A stretch of 64,000 nt of DNA, taken from NCBI RefSeq assembly GCF_003025035.1, contig NZ_PYJN01000016.1, forward strand, positions 1 to 64,000. Direction: 5' to 3'. This DNA comes from Rhizobium sp. SEMIA4064 (lineage in GTDB: Bacteria; Pseudomonadota; Alphaproteobacteria; Rhizobiales; Rhizobiaceae). Below, piece after piece: positions 1-7,391 of this stretch. Under the pieces are notes generated by a model. It saw only the letters and a list, made by a program, of their open reading frames with translations. It made no database searches and was not told the origin of the DNA. Position numbers and translations under genes: made by a program. Numbering within the stretch: position 1 is the stretch's first letter; every line of letters begins with the position of its first letter.

Positions 1-115
1 ACTCCAGTTTAGCTTTCTAGAGTCACCATTAGTTTGTATGTAGGCGAAGGTGAAGACACGGCTTCTGACACCCAATCAATTTTCCGTGTAGAATCCGTGA
101 CTTGTTGTCACATAT

Positions 116-1648
116 TTAAAGGGGAATATTATCGTGCTTCTTCCAGGGATTGGTCAGATCCTTGTTGCGCAGCATTCTGAGCCCCTGTGCCAGCCGCCGC
201 CGCGTCGAGTGCGGCATGATCACTTCGTCGATATACCCGCGCTCGGCGGCGACGAAAGGTGACAGGAAACGGTCCTCATACATCTTCGTATGCGCCGCAA
301 TCTTATCGGGATCGGCGATATCCTTGCGGAAGATGATCTCGACCGCGCCCTTGGCACCCATGACGGCGATCTGTGCCGTCGGCCAGGCATAGTTCAGGTC
401 ACCGCGAAGATGTTTCGACGCCATGACGTCGTAGGCGCCGCCGAAAGCCTTGCGAGTGATGACGGTGAGTTTCGGCACGGTGGCTTCGGCATAGGCAAAG
501 AGCAACTTGGCGCCATGCTTGATCAACCCGCCATATTCCTGCGCGGTTCCCGGCAGAAAGCCGGGCACGTCGACAAAGGTGACGATCGGGATATTGAAGC
601 AATCGCAGAAGCGCACGAAACGTGCCGCCTTGCGCGACGCGTCGCTGTCGAGCACGCCCGCCAGCACCATCGGCTGATTGGCGACGAAGCCGACCGTCGC
701 TCCCTCGATGCGACCGAAGCCACAGACGATATTCTTGGCGAAGCTGGCCTGGATCTCGAAGAAATCGCCCTCATCCGCCACCTTCAGGATCAACTCCTTG
801 ATGTCGTAGGGCTTGTTGGCATTGGCCGGGATCAGCGTGTCGAGCGAGGCGTCGGGATCTGTGACCGATTGATAGCACTCGATCTCCGGGAGATCAGCGG
901 TATTCGACTGAGGCAGGAAATCGATGAGCCGGCGCACCTGCAGCAGCGTGTCGATATCGTTGTCATAGGCAGCGTCGGCGATCGAGGATTTCGTCGTATG
1001 CACCGAGGCGCCGCCGAGCTGCTCAGACGTCACAGTTTCGTTGGTGACGGTCTTCACCACGTCCGGGCCGGTGACGAACATGTAGGACGTATCGCGCACC
1101 ATGAAGATGAAGTCGGTCATAGCCGGCGAATAGACATCACCGCCGGCACAGGGGCCCATGATGATCGAGATCTGCGGAATGACGCCGGAGGAGAGCACGT
1201 TGCGCTGGAATACCTCGGCATAGCCGCCGAGCGCGGCCACGCCTTCCTGAATTCGCGCGCCGCCGGCATCATAGATACCGATAATCGGCGCGCGGTTTTT
1301 CAGCGCCATGTCCTGGACCTTCATGATCTTCTCGGCATGCGCTTCCGAAAGCGAGCCGCCGAAAACCGTGAAATCCTTGGCGAAGAGGAAAACGGTGCGG
1401 CCATTGACGGTGCCCCAGCCGGTGACGACGCCGTCGCCGGCGATCTTGGTCTTGTCCATGCCGAAATCGATCGAGCGATGTTCCACGAACATGTCAAACT
1501 CTTCGAAGGAGCCTTCATCGAGGAAGATTTCGATACGTTCGCGCGCCGTCAGCTTGCCGCGTGCATGCTGCGCATCGATACGCGCCCGCCCGCCTCCGAG
1601 CCTTGCGATCTCACGGCGACGTTCCAATTCCTGCAGGATCTCTTTCAT
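116..1648 (-). CDS. pccB: Acyl-CoA (propionyl-CoA) carboxylase beta subunit
   Basis: Carboxyltransferase subunit that moves CO2 from carboxybiotin to an acyl-CoA, most likely propionyl-CoA giving methylmalonyl-CoA. It works with a biotin-bearing alpha subunit that is not in this window. The 510-residue length is normal for PccB. Two crotonase-like halves are visible: the N half carries the oxyanion loop GGARIQEGV (residues 129-137) and [13 protein letters not shown] (165-177); the C half carries [16 protein letters not shown]. The start is preceded by GAGGGCC about 10 bases upstream. It lies alone, 62 bases downstream of a lipoprotein gene on the same strand. The propionyl assignment over acetyl or methylcrotonyl rests on overall resemblance to bacterial PccB and on the short N terminus, so substrate is inferred. 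Confidence 0.93.
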   Translation of the reverse strand: MKEILQELERRREIARLGGGRARIDAQHARGKLTARERIEIFLDEGSFEEFDMFVEHRSIDFGMDKTKIAGDGVVTGWGTVNGRTVFLFAKDFTVFGGSLSEAHAEKIMKVQDMALKNRAPIIGIYDAGGARIQEGVAALGGYAEVFQRNVLSSGVIPQISIIMGPCAGGDVYSPAMTDFIFMVRDTSYMFVTGPDVVKTVTNETVTSEQLGGASVHTTKSSIADAAYDNDIDTLLQVRRLIDFLPQSNTADLPEIECYQSVTDPDASLDTLIPANANKPYDIKELILKVADEGDFFEIQASFAKNIVCGFGRIEGATVGFVANQPMVLAGVLDSDASRKAARFVRFCDCFNIPIVTFVDVPGFLPGTAQEYGGLIKHGAKLLFAYAEATVPKLTVITRKAFGGAYDVMASKHLRGDLNYAWPTAQIAVMGAKGAVEIIFRKDIADPDKIAAHTKMYEDRFLSPFVAAERGYIDEVIMPHSTRRRLAQGLRMLRNKDLTNPWKKHDNIPL

Positions 1649-1710
1649 GATGGCCCTCTTCTCCGCTTATCCGGCTTAGCATGGCCTAGCCGCCGTTTGA
1701 AGCCGTCGGC

Positions 1711-2187
1711 TCAGTTCACCAACGATGGCGTCTTCAGCACGAAGATGGAGCGGATGCGGGCAGCGATGTCCTCGGCCATCAGATTGTCGGCCGCAATCGG
1801 GTCCGGAGTGAAATTCGACGTATCGAAGGAAGCAATGGCAAGCACGGCGCCGGTATCGACCGAAGCGGCGTCGATATTGACCTTGGCCGTGTTGCGGTCG
1901 TGGTTGAAGCTCCCTGCCTTGCGAACGTCCGTCAGGCGGATGGTGAGCGCCACCTTCGGCAAGGGTGTATCGCGGGTCGTCACGGCGATGGCGGCATTGA
2001 CGCGTTCGTTGAGGCCCGAAATCAGCGCAGGAGAAACAGGCGGCACAGCCTGATCGGCAACGACGGTGGCACTGCGTACGTCATAGGCCGGGATTGACGG
2101 CTTCGGCGTGAGCGACCAGCTCGAGCATGCCGCCAGCGCCAAACATCCTGCGAGCGCCGATACCGCACCCGACCTCAACGATACCAT
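1711..2187 (-). CDS. Predicted lipoprotein, function unknown
   Basis: A 158-residue protein with a hydrophobic signal and a clear lipobox (LALAAC, Cys21), so probably lipid-anchored in the envelope after cleavage before Cys21. The rest is a soluble domain rich in Ala, Val, Asp and Thr with no catalytic motif I recognise; the stretch around NTAKVNIDAASVDTGAVLA suggests a small beta-rich fold. It is flanked by the ATP12 and pccB genes on the same strand with gaps of about 70 bases on each side, so co-transcription is possible but not evident. I do not recognise a characterised relative. Confidence 0.75.
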   Translation of the reverse strand: MVSLRSGAVSALAGCLALAACSSWSLTPKPSIPAYDVRSATVVADQAVPPVSPALISGLNERVNAAIAVTTRDTPLPKVALTIRLTDVRKAGSFNHDRNTAKVNIDAASVDTGAVLAIASFDTSNFTPDPIAADNLMAEDIAARIRSIFVLKTPSLVN

Positions 2188-2257
2188 GATTCGCGTCCCG
2201 AAATTCCCAACCCGTGAGATGCAGAGTTCGATATAACGGACTGGAAATCAACAATAT

Positions 2258-3043
2258 TCAACTACGAAGCGCGGAAAAAACATCCGTGGCCGCCTGAAAC
2301 TCTTCGAAGCGCTGGGCGCGGCGCTGCTCTGCCTCGTCGTCGCGGCCCCAATGTTCGATCGTCCAATCCTCGTCGAGATGGGCGAGCGACCACACCTCGT
2401 CGAGCGGCAGCCGGCCTTCGGCGAAAGCGAGTGCCAGGATCGCCGAGCCCGTCAGCGTCGTGATCGTGTGCAGGCTGGCGAGTTCTAGCGGCGTGTCATA
2501 TTTGCGCAGCGTCACGGCAAACGCGGCAATCGCTTCGCGGGGCTGCTCCTGATGCATGACGCCTTCGGCCAGGATGAAACGGGCACCGAGTTCGTGCGCG
2601 GCCCAATCGATCAGCGGGTTCCACTGCTCCGATTGCCGCTCTACCAAGCGCTCCGGCCCATCGGCACGATAGCAAAGCATGTCGCTGGAGGAAAAGCGCA
2701 GGATGTCCTCGAATACCGCCTGGCTATCGGTTGCCACACCATCGAGCGCCGTGTTGACCAAGCGCGTCACCGGCATGATGGCCGGATCGATGACCTCGAC
2801 CTGCCGCGCCCACTCGGCTGCGACCAGCTTTGCCAGCGCCTCGGTCGGCACGGCGAGTGATCGGCGGGCGGGCGTCTTGACCACCTTGCCGTCCAGCTCG
2901 ATCACATGGCCGTCTTCGCTCTCGCGGATACTCACATCCTTGTAGAAACGCTTCGGCAGCGGCTTCTTCATCTGGATCTGTGCCCGGCGGATGGGGTCGG
3001 GATGGCTCAGGTCTTCGGAAAGGTCGTTCAACAGGTCGCGCAT
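2258..3043 (-). CDS. ATP12-family F1-ATPase assembly chaperone
   Basis: Predicted chaperone that holds the F1 alpha subunit during ATP synthase assembly, as mitochondrial Atp12 does; alphaproteobacteria keep this family. The 261 residues show the family layout: an N-terminal FYKDVSI segment, then DGKVVKTPARRSLAVPT, AEWARQ and MPVTRLVNTALD, and a helical C half ending in HLDEDWTIEHWGRDDEA. The start at the first Met gives a 25-residue leader; a second Met at residue 26 (MKKPLPKRFYKD) is a credible shorter start. It begins 9 bases after the HAD phosphatase stop, so the two are probably one operon together with the pseudouridine synthase upstream. Confidence 0.9.
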   Translation of the reverse strand: MRDLLNDLSEDLSHPDPIRRAQIQMKKPLPKRFYKDVSIRESEDGHVIELDGKVVKTPARRSLAVPTEALAKLVAAEWARQVEVIDPAIMPVTRLVNTALDGVATDSQAVFEDILRFSSSDMLCYRADGPERLVERQSEQWNPLIDWAAHELGARFILAEGVMHQEQPREAIAAFAVTLRKYDTPLELASLHTITTLTGSAILALAFAEGRLPLDEVWSLAHLDEDWTIEHWGRDDEAEQRRAQRFEEFQAATDVFSALRS

Positions 3044-3052
3044 GGCGTCACC

Positions 3053-3706
3053 TCACAGAATATGGCTCAACAGGTCGTTCGGGTGATGGGCGATCGTGTC
3101 GGCGCCTGCCGCCAGCAGTTCTTCCACTGACGCATAACCCCAGGCCACACCGATAGCAGTCGCACCCGCCGCTTTCGCCATCTGCATATCGTAGACCGCA
3201 TCGCCGATCACGATCGTATCATGCGGGTCCATGCCCGTCTCGCTGCAGCATTCCGTGACCATCGCGGGATGTGGCTTCGAGGGGCAATCATCGGCGGTGC
3301 GCGAGACCACGAAATAGGGCGTAAAGCCATTCACTTCAAGAATATGCGTCAAGCCGCGGCGGGACTTGCCGGTCACGGCACCGATCAGCAATTCATCGTG
3401 GGCGGCCAGTGTTTCGATCAGCGGTCTGATGCCGTCGAAAAGCGGGGTCTGCATATCCCCTTCGTCGCGCACGCCGGTAAAGATCGACTTGTAATGCGCC
3501 GTCATCGCGATCGCCTCGTCATCGACATGCGGCTTGCCCTGCATGCGTGCAATGGCGATATCCAACGTCAGGCCGATGACCGACTTGGTGGAGGCGACAT
3601 CGGGACGCTTGTAGCCGAAATCGACGAAAGTGCGCGCCATGACTTCGTGGATCAGCCGGGCGCTGTCGACCAGCGTCCCGTCGCAATCGAAAAGCACCAG
3701 CCTCAT
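3053..3706 (-). CDS. HAD-superfamily phosphatase, phosphoglycolate-phosphatase-like
   Basis: A 217-residue haloacid-dehalogenase hydrolase. Motif I is FDCDGTLVDS with nucleophile Asp7 and acid Asp9; motif II is the Thr112 of VTGKS; motif III Lys144 in SKPHP; motif IV GDAVYDMQMA with Asp169 and Asp173. A helical cap sits between residues 15 and 90, as in class C1 HADs such as Gph. Substrate is not determinable from sequence. The start codon overlaps the stop of the upstream pseudouridine synthase (ATGA), and ATP12 follows 9 bases later, so translation is likely coupled. In other alphaproteobacteria the same three families are often neighbours. Confidence 0.88.
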   Translation of the reverse strand: MRLVLFDCDGTLVDSARLIHEVMARTFVDFGYKRPDVASTKSVIGLTLDIAIARMQGKPHVDDEAIAMTAHYKSIFTGVRDEGDMQTPLFDGIRPLIETLAAHDELLIGAVTGKSRRGLTHILEVNGFTPYFVVSRTADDCPSKPHPAMVTECCSETGMDPHDTIVIGDAVYDMQMAKAAGATAIGVAWGYASVEELLAAGADTIAHHPNDLLSHIL

Positions 3707-4701
3707 TCGTCGTCCGGCTCCCCTGCCGATGCCTCGTCAAAGCCGAGGAGGTTCCAGGTCTGTACCATATGCGGCGGCAGCGGCGCGGTGACGCGCAGGC
3801 GCCCGCCATTCGGATGCGGGATATCGATATGACGAGCATGCAGATGCAACCGCTTCTGAACGCCGCCTGGAAAATCCCAATTCGGATCGTCCTCGAAATA
3901 TTTGGGATCGCCGATGATCGGATGGCCGATATGCAGCGCATGGACGCGGAGCTGGTGCGTGCGGCCGGTATAGGGCTCCATTTCCAGCCAGGCGAGACGC
4001 TGGGCGGCGGTTTCGACGACACGGTAAAAGGAGACCGCGTGATCGGCGCCCTCCTCACCATGCTTGGCGATGCGCATCCGGTCGCCATCGGCGGTGGCTT
4101 CCTTCACCAGCCAGGTCGAGATCTTGTCCTCGTGCTTGCGCGGCACGCCCTTCACCAGCGACCAATAGGTCTTCTTGGTGTCGCGCTCGCGGAAGGCGGC
4201 CGTCAGCTTCTGCGCGGCACCACGGGTGCGGGCGACCACGAGGACGCCTGAGGTGTCGCGGTCGAGGCGATGCACCAGACGCGGCTTCTCGCCCTTCTGG
4301 CTCGTCCAGGCTTCCAGCATCTTGTCGATATGGCGGCTGACGCCTGAGCCGCCCTGCACGGCAAGGCCGGCCGGCTTGTTCAGCACATAGACCTTGTCGT
4401 CCTCATGCAGCAGCATACGCGCCAAAAGCTCGGCATCGCCGGAATGCTTCAGCTCCTTGCCGGCAATGGGGCCGCTCTTCGACGCCTTGGCATCGACGTC
4501 GAGCGGCGGCACACGCACCATCTGTCCCGGCTGCACACGCGCGTCCGTCTTCACGCGGCCGCCGTCGACGCGTACCTGGCCGGAGCGCATCAGCTTCTGC
4601 AACTGGCCAAAGCCGAGCCCTGGAAAATGTACCTTGAACCAGCGGTCGAGGCGCATGCCAGCCTCGTCGGGCTCGACCTTTATATGCTCAATCCCGGCCA
4701 T
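3703..4701 (-). CDS. RluA-family 23S rRNA pseudouridine synthase (RluC/RluD-like)
   Basis: Converts specific uridines to pseudouridine in 23S rRNA. From the ATG at 4701 the product has 332 residues: an S4 RNA-binding domain near residues 10-60 (MRLDRWFKVHFPG, then RSGQVRVDGG) and a catalytic domain with HRLDRDTSG whose Asp147 is the family nucleophile. Later motifs RTHQLRVHALHIGHPIIGDPKY also fit RluC/RluD. The frame stays open upstream to 4797, but the extra 32 residues have no family counterpart and MAGIEHIKV is a natural beginning. RluC versus RluD cannot be separated by eye. It starts the three-gene run with the HAD and ATP12 genes. Confidence 0.9.
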   Translation of the reverse strand: MAGIEHIKVEPDEAGMRLDRWFKVHFPGLGFGQLQKLMRSGQVRVDGGRVKTDARVQPGQMVRVPPLDVDAKASKSGPIAGKELKHSGDAELLARMLLHEDDKVYVLNKPAGLAVQGGSGVSRHIDKMLEAWTSQKGEKPRLVHRLDRDTSGVLVVARTRGAAQKLTAAFRERDTKKTYWSLVKGVPRKHEDKISTWLVKEATADGDRMRIAKHGEEGADHAVSFYRVVETAAQRLAWLEMEPYTGRTHQLRVHALHIGHPIIGDPKYFEDDPNWDFPGGVQKRLHLHARHIDIPHPNGGRLRVTAPLPPHMVQTWNLLGFDEASAGEPDDE

Positions 4702-4724
4702 TCGTCTTCTTTCAAGAACCGCGA

Positions 4725-4764
4725 CATGATTCCAAAGCGCGAAACGGTTTCGGACAAGATCATG
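4725..4764. repeat. Rhizobial palindromic intergenic element
   Basis: Forty-base imperfect palindrome with ends CATGAT and ATCATG around a core containing GCGAAACGGTTTCGG. It resembles the abundant short palindromic repeats of Rhizobiaceae intergenic DNA (known family trait). A related half-element with GAAAAGTGGAAACCGG lies at 4831-4861 and another at 11837-11861. It sits in the gap between the copper chaperone and the pseudouridine synthase. Confidence 0.6.
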
Positions 4765-4779
4765 CCAAATCAAAGGACT

Positions 4780-4821
4780 GGGGCAGCCTTGCCCCAAGGG
4801 GCCGGGTCATCCCGGCCTTTT
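4780..4821. terminator. Two adjacent GC-rich hairpins after the copper chaperone gene
   Basis: Hairpin 1 is GGGGCA/TGCCCC with a 4-base loop (4780-4795). Hairpin 2 is GGCCGGG/CCCGGCC with a TCAT loop (4800-4817), followed on the plus strand by TTTT. In plus orientation the second is a textbook intrinsic terminator although no plus-strand gene precedes it; in minus orientation it would end copper-chaperone transcripts without a U tract. Confidence 0.5.
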
Positions 4822-4830
4822 GAGGTGGCT

Positions 4831-4861
4831 TTAGAGCATTTCGACGAAAAGTGGAAACCGG
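4831..4861. repeat. Half-element of rhizobial palindromic repeat
   Basis: Contains GAAAAGTGGAAACCGG next to TTAGAGCATTTCG, matching the arm sequence of the same short repeat family seen at 4725 and 11837. Only one arm is recognisable, so it is probably a decayed copy. Confidence 0.45.
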
Positions 4862-4917
4862 AATTATCTACGGGCGGGAATTTTGTGTCAGCGATGCATC
4901 CCGGCGCCCCGCAAACC

Positions 4918-5454
4918 TCATTTTGCGTTCGGCGCAACCACCGGCAGGTCGATATCGACCATACCCGCCTTATCGAACATCAGCATCACCGGCACCGTGC
5001 CGCCCTGCTTGAATGGCGTCTTCACCTGCTTGAACATCATGTGCATGCTATTTGGCGAAAGCGTCACGGTGGCGCCGGCGGGAATGGCGATGCCTTCCTT
5101 GATTTCCCGCATCTTCATCACCTCGCCTTGCATCTTCATCTCGTGCAGTTCCACCTTCCCGGCGGCAGAAGAGGTCACGGACGTCAATTTGTCGTCGCTG
5201 CTGCCGCCATTGTGGATGGTGATGTAGCCGCCACCGACAGGCTGGCCGGGCAGCATGGCGCGAACATAACCGCCGCTGATGTCGAGGTCGCCGAGCTTGG
5301 CTGCCGCCGAACCCGCCGGCGCCTTGCCCGCATCCATGTGCATCCCGGGCATTTTGCTCATGTCATTGCTCTGCTGGGCCATGGCGGTCGCAGCGGAGAA
5401 GGAAAGTGCGGTCGCCGAAATCAGCAATGCGGCGGCGATTTTACGGTTCATCAT
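4918..5454 (-). CDS. Periplasmic copper chaperone, PCu(A)C family
   Basis: Secreted Cu(I) carrier thought to deliver copper to the CuA centre of cytochrome c oxidase. The 178-residue product begins MMNRKIAAALL and has a standard Sec signal ending near ATAMAQ. A Met/His-rich stretch (KMPGMHMD) precedes the domain. The metal motif is visible as HEMKMQGEVMKM followed about 20 residues later by HMM, as expected for H(M)x10Mx21HxM. An AGGAG lies 3 or 6 bases before two consecutive ATGs, so 5454 or 5451 could be used; an upstream in-frame Met at 5541 lacks support. No Sco or oxidase gene is nearby. Confidence 0.9.
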   Translation of the reverse strand: MMNRKIAAALLISATALSFSAATAMAQQSNDMSKMPGMHMDAGKAPAGSAAAKLGDLDISGGYVRAMLPGQPVGGGYITIHNGGSSDDKLTSVTSSAAGKVELHEMKMQGEVMKMREIKEGIAIPAGATVTLSPNSMHMMFKQVKTPFKQGGTVPVMLMFDKAGMVDIDLPVVAPNAK

Positions 5455-5600
5455 TGTCTCCTGCCCGGCTCCTCTATTCAACTCATGGGATAGCCTCTCG
5501 AAGCGGGATTGCAAAGTCCCCTGCATCGATCGGTCGCGCACATCTGCATTTGCTCAAACAAAGGACACGACAAAAATTTGTTTCAGGGCGACATTTGCCC

Positions 5601-5629
5601 CTTGCCATCTTTAGCGTCTACCAGATAAT
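5601..5629 (+). promoter_or_regulatory. Predicted promoter of the gcv operon
   Basis: CTTGCC at 5601-5606, exactly 17 bases, then GATAAT at 5624-5629; this compares well with the rhizobial sigma-70 consensus CTTGAC-N17-CTATAT. Transcription would begin near 5636, a few bases before the glycine riboswitch, which supports the call. Prediction only. Confidence 0.6.
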
Positions 5630-5640
5630 GGCACTCAACC

Positions 5641-5800
5641 CTGTTGGGAGAATCCGGTGCAAGCCGGTGCCGAAGGAGCAACCGCCCCGGAAACTCTCAG
5701 GCCAAAGGACCAACAAGGGGCAGACGGAACTCTGGAGAGAAGCGCGCAAGCGCTCGCCGAAGGGATAACAATCTCAGGCAAACAGACAGAGGGGGCTCAT
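5641..5800 (+). ncRNA. Tandem glycine riboswitch
   Basis: Two glycine aptamers in series control the downstream gcvTHP operon. Aptamer 1 (about 5643-5721) has the GGGAGA 5' strand, the CGAAGGAGCAA core and AAACTCTCAGG; aptamer 2 (about 5729-5795) repeats the pattern with CTCTGGAGAGA, CGAAGGGATAA and AATCTCAGG. The short linker between them fits the cooperative arrangement known for this class. Downstream, GGCGC/GCGCC and TGCGC/GCGCA hairpins (about 5806-5846) lie just before the GGAGG of gcvT and may form the expression platform. The class normally turns gcv expression on when glycine binds (established); the mechanism here is inferred. Confidence 0.93.
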
Positions 5801-5863
5801 CGTAAGGCGCAGCCGCGCCGAAATTTTGAGCTCTGCGCTAAGCGCAAACCCCGGAGGCGTCAT

Positions 5864-7000
5864 TTGGACGAGACCGCTGCCCTCAAGAAAACACCCCTTC
5901 ACGCCCTGCATCTGTCGTTCGGTGCTCGTATGGTGCCGTTCGCCGGCTATGACATGCCGGTTCAATATCCTGCGGGCGTGCTCAAAGAGCATCTCTGGAC
6001 GCGCTCATCGGCCGGCGTGTTCGACGTCTCTCATATGGGGCAAGTTACGATCCGTGCCCGTTCCGGCAAGTATGAGGATGCCGCACTGGCGCTGGAAAGC
6101 CTTGTGCCGGTCGATATTCTCGGGCTTCCCGAAGGTCGTCAACGCTACGGTTTCTTCACCGATGATAACGGTGGCATTCTTGACGATCTGATGATCACCC
6201 ACATGGACGACTATCTTTTCGTGGTCGTCAACGCCGCCTGTAAGGATGAAGATCTCAAGCATCTTCAAGATCATATCGGCGATAGCTGCGAAATCACTTT
6301 ACTTGATCGCGCGCTGCTCGCACTGCAGGGACCGCGTGCCGTTTCGGTTCTCGCCGAACTCTGGGCCGATCTCGCCCATATGAAGTTCATGGATGTCCGC
6401 CATTGCCGCCTGCATGACGTTTCCTGTCTCGTCTCCCGTTCCGGCTATAGCGGCGAAGACGGCTTTGAGATTTCCGTACCGGTCGACAAGGCCGAGGATA
6501 TTGCCAAGCGGCTGCTGGAGCATCCCGATGTCCAGCCGATCGGCCTCGGCGCCCGTGACTCCCTGCGTCTCGAAGCCGGGCTCTGCCTTTATGGTAACGA
6601 TATCGACCAGACGACGACGCCGGTGGAAGCCGCGCTCGAATGGGCAGTCCAGAAGACCCGCAAAACCGGCGGTGCCCGCGCCGGCGGTTTTCCCGGCGCC
6701 AGCCGCATCCTTGCAGAGCTTGACAGCGGCGCATCGCGCCGCCGCGTCGGTCTGAAGCCGGAGGGCAAGGCGCCGGTACGCGGCCACGCCAAGCTTTATG
6801 CCGACGCCGAGGGCAAAACCGAGATCGGCGAAGTCACCTCCGGCGGCTTCGGTCCGAGCGTCGAAGGACCTGTGGCCATGGGCTATGTGCCCGTCGGTTT
6901 CGCCGCGCCGGGGACGCAGATCTATGCCGAGGTTCGCGGCAAATACCTGCCGGTCACCGTCTCTACCCTGCCCTTCGTCACCCCCACCTACAAACGCTGA
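5864..7000 (+). CDS. gcvT: Glycine cleavage T protein (aminomethyltransferase)
   Basis: Transfers the methylene carbon of H-protein-bound aminomethyl lipoate to tetrahydrofolate and releases ammonia. A TTG start at 5864, seven bases after GGAGG, gives 379 residues beginning with [12 protein letters not shown], the usual alphaproteobacterial N terminus; the frame is open further upstream but that part is riboswitch. GcvT landmarks include [35 protein letters not shown] and GEVTSGGF near the C terminus. First gene of gcvT-gcvH-gcvP; gcvH starts 28 bases later. The TTG start may itself limit translation. Confidence 0.95.
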   Translation: MDETAALKKTPLHALHLSFGARMVPFAGYDMPVQYPAGVLKEHLWTRSSAGVFDVSHMGQVTIRARSGKYEDAALALESLVPVDILGLPEGRQRYGFFTDDNGGILDDLMITHMDDYLFVVVNAACKDEDLKHLQDHIGDSCEITLLDRALLALQGPRAVSVLAELWADLAHMKFMDVRHCRLHDVSCLVSRSGYSGEDGFEISVPVDKAEDIAKRLLEHPDVQPIGLGARDSLRLEAGLCLYGNDIDQTTTPVEAALEWAVQKTRKTGGARAGGFPGASRILAELDSGASRRRVGLKPEGKAPVRGHAKLYADAEGKTEIGEVTSGGFGPSVEGPVAMGYVPVGFAAPGTQIYAEVRGKYLPVTVSTLPFVTPTYKR

Positions 7001-7028
7001 AAACGTCATATTCCAGAGAGGATCCTCC

Positions 7029-7391
7029 ATGCTGAAATTCACCGAAGAACATGAGTGGCTCAACATTGAAGGCGATGTCGCGACCGTCGGGATTACGGCG
7101 CATGCCGCCGAACAGCTCGGCGACCTCGTTTTCGTGGAATTGCCCGAGGTCGGCGCCAGCTTCTCCAAGGGAGACGATGCCGCGACCGTCGAATCCGTCA
7201 AGGCGGCCTCCGAGGTCTATTGTCCGCTCGACGGCGAGATCACCGAGATCAACGAAGCCATCACCGCCGATCCGGCGCTCGTCAATTCCGACCCGATGGG
7301 TGCCGGCTGGTTCTTCAAGCTAAAGCTTAGGAATATCGCTGATGTTGATGGTTTACTGGATGAATCCGGCTACAAGGAGCTCATCGCGTAA
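7029..7391 (+). CDS. gcvH: Glycine cleavage H protein (lipoyl carrier)
   Basis: Carries the aminomethyl group between P and T proteins on a lipoylated lysine. The 120-residue product has the typical lipoyl-domain sequence with [11 protein letters not shown], lipoyl Lys58, and [11 protein letters not shown]. The ATG follows AGAGAGGATCC with a good ribosome-binding site. The stop codon overlaps the gcvP start (TAATG), so H and P are translationally coupled. Confidence 0.97.
   Translation: MLKFTEEHEWLNIEGDVATVGITAHAAEQLGDLVFVELPEVGASFSKGDDAATVESVKAASEVYCPLDGEITEINEAITADPALVNSDPMGAGWFFKLKLRNIADVDGLLDESGYKELIA

Noticed and set aside
97..111. GTGAC/GTCAC inverted repeat at the left edge after pccB
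   Set aside because: Only a 5-base stem with no T tract on the minus strand; too weak to call a terminator.
290..2053. A 587-codon open frame on the plus strand opposite pccB and the lipoprotein gene
   Set aside because: It lies antisense to a clear PccB and shows the His/Arg/Asp-rich composition of a GC-rich shadow frame, with no motif or ribosome-binding site.
5657..5863. Longer gcvT reading frame starting inside the leader
   Set aside because: The extra 69 codons are the glycine riboswitch and expression platform; protein similarity begins at the TTG after GGAGG.
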